From Imperialibacter sp040222815 (GTDB lineage: Bacteria > Bacteroidota > Bacteroidia > Cytophagales > Cyclobacteriaceae), in NCBI RefSeq assembly GCF_040222815.1, contig NZ_JAVKCH010000001.1:1-64000 (forward strand): a stretch of 64,000 nt of DNA, given 5' to 3'. Every line of letters starts with the position of its first letter. Position 1 is the first letter of the stretch. This document shows positions 63,422 through 64,000 of the stretch, piece after piece. The position numbers and the translations under genes were made by a program. The notes under the pieces are model-generated. The model searched no databases. It was given only the letters and a program-made list of their open reading frames with translations, and had not been told where the DNA came from.

Positions 63422-64000
63422 ATGAATAAACTTTGTGTGTTGGCGGCAGGAGTGTGGCTGTTGACGGGACTGACAGGCTGCAAGGACAAGGATGAGCCGC
63501 TACCGCTTCCTGAAGAGCAGGATTTGACCATTCAGAACTATTTGGTAGAAAATGAGATAGACAATGCCACAAAGTCGGATCAGGATTTCTATTATTTTCC
63601 TGTGGTAGAGGGAAACGCTATTCCCAATTCATCCAATATCATTTCGTTTTACTATACAGTAAAAAACATAGATGGCGTTGTTGTGGCTTCCCACACAGCC
63701 AGCAGCGGAGAGCCCATTAAGGCACAAAGAGATACCAAAACAATCTATCCTCCGGGGCTCGACGAAGCCCTTCAGATACTCGCCACCGGTGACAGCTATG
63801 TTTTTATATTTCCTTCGCATAAAGCATACGGGAGCCTGGAAGTGTCAGGGGATTTACCGGCCAATTCCATCGCCATTATCGAAGTTGAAGTGGTGGCGGA
63901 GGAAAGTATTAACCAGATCAGACAAAAGGAGCTACAGTCGATCAACAACTACATCGGCGATTTTGAAATCAGTAATAACCCTGATACGGTTATCAATCTC
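63422..64000 (+). CDS. FKBP-type peptidyl-prolyl isomerase lipoprotein, 3' end missing
   Basis: The frame from ATG 63422 runs off the right edge after 193 codons. The N-terminus MNKLCVLAAGVWLLTGLTGC ends in a lipobox. The FKBP core is visible as ISFYYTVKNIDGVVVASH, YPPGLDEALQILATGDSYVF and FPSHKAYG, with the family order of strand, GLDEAL helix and hairpin. It would speed proline isomerisation of periplasmic or exported proteins, as in the GldI-type lipoproteins of Bacteroidota. The C-terminal part and any second domain lie outside the window. Confidence 0.82.
   Translation, partial: MNKLCVLAAGVWLLTGLTGCKDKDEPLPLPEEQDLTIQNYLVENEIDNATKSDQDFYYFPVVEGNAIPNSSNIISFYYTVKNIDGVVVASHTASSGEPIKAQRDTKTIYPPGLDEALQILATGDSYVFIFPSHKAYGSLEVSGDLPANSIAIIEVEVVAEESINQIRQKELQSINNYIGDFEISNNPDTVINL

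Overview
The window looks like a chromosomal segment of a Bacteroidota bacterium, most likely of the Cytophagales. The evidence is a T9SS-type C-terminal sorting domain on a subtilase, a TonB-dependent receptor with a carboxypeptidase-like regulatory domain, DUF2911, MacB/FtsX permeases with a permease-prefix domain and a PadR partner, and promoter -7 boxes of the Bacteroidota form TAnnTTTG. There are no rRNA or tRNA genes, CRISPR arrays or complete insertion sequences that I can see.

Layout. 1-1519: 3' part of a repeat-containing exported protein. 1520-2254: non-coding, with a degenerate 23-bp tandem array and a large inverted repeat. 2255-3612: a toxin/antitoxin pair of the PanA (SocA/Panacea) type. 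The toxin reading frame is interrupted by one base exactly at a T TTA AAC heptamer. 3953-14039: an AT-rich, tightly coupled seven-gene operon that is the most interesting part of the window. It encodes a NurA-like nuclease, a HerA-like ATPase, two paralogous GHKL (Hsp90/MutL-type) ATPases, an SMC/OLD-like AAA ATPase with a partner of unknown function, and a radical SAM protein. It sits behind a perfect 25-bp palindrome and next to the TA pair, as a defence island would. I do not recognise this gene combination as a named system.

14309-16984: two-subunit molybdenum hydroxylase (isoquinoline oxidoreductase/aldehyde oxidase type). 17824-19173: an MFS transporter with an in-frame amber codon. 19373-25702: pirin, a PadR regulator with a double-palindrome operator plus its MacB/FtsX permease, an M28 peptidase and a single-domain response regulator. 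25852-33683: lipid and core metabolism (accA, patatin, acyltransferase), a DUF2911 protein, YebC, an SDR, an amino-acid permease, a MaoC hydratase and a TerB-like protein. 33684-34662 holds two tiny paralogous reading frames on the minus strand, each behind a TAnnTTTG box.

34663-45391 is mostly housekeeping. It has holA, a long periplasmic TPR protein, an outer-membrane barrel, a SPOR-domain protein and an ExbB/ExbD/TonB-like set that together resemble a Tol/TonB envelope-energising operon, then folC and trmB. 45406-46666 (minus): a TrpF-like barrel lacking the catalytic cysteine, and a HepT/MntA toxin-antitoxin pair whose HepT frame is broken inside the RNase motif. 46747-51555 (minus): a secreted TPR-CHAT protease-like protein with two tandem paralogous outer-membrane proteins. 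51707-64000: an ankyrin protein with a methyltransferase, mnmA, a lipoprotein, a T9SS subtilase, rpe, a TonB-dependent receptor, LpoB-like and COG3014-like lipoproteins, two small unknown proteins and the start of an FKBP-type lipoprotein.

Three genes carry single disruptive lesions: the PanT-type toxin, the MFS transporter and hepT. These could be real decay, recoding, or sequence error. All family calls come from reading motifs by eye; no database search was possible.
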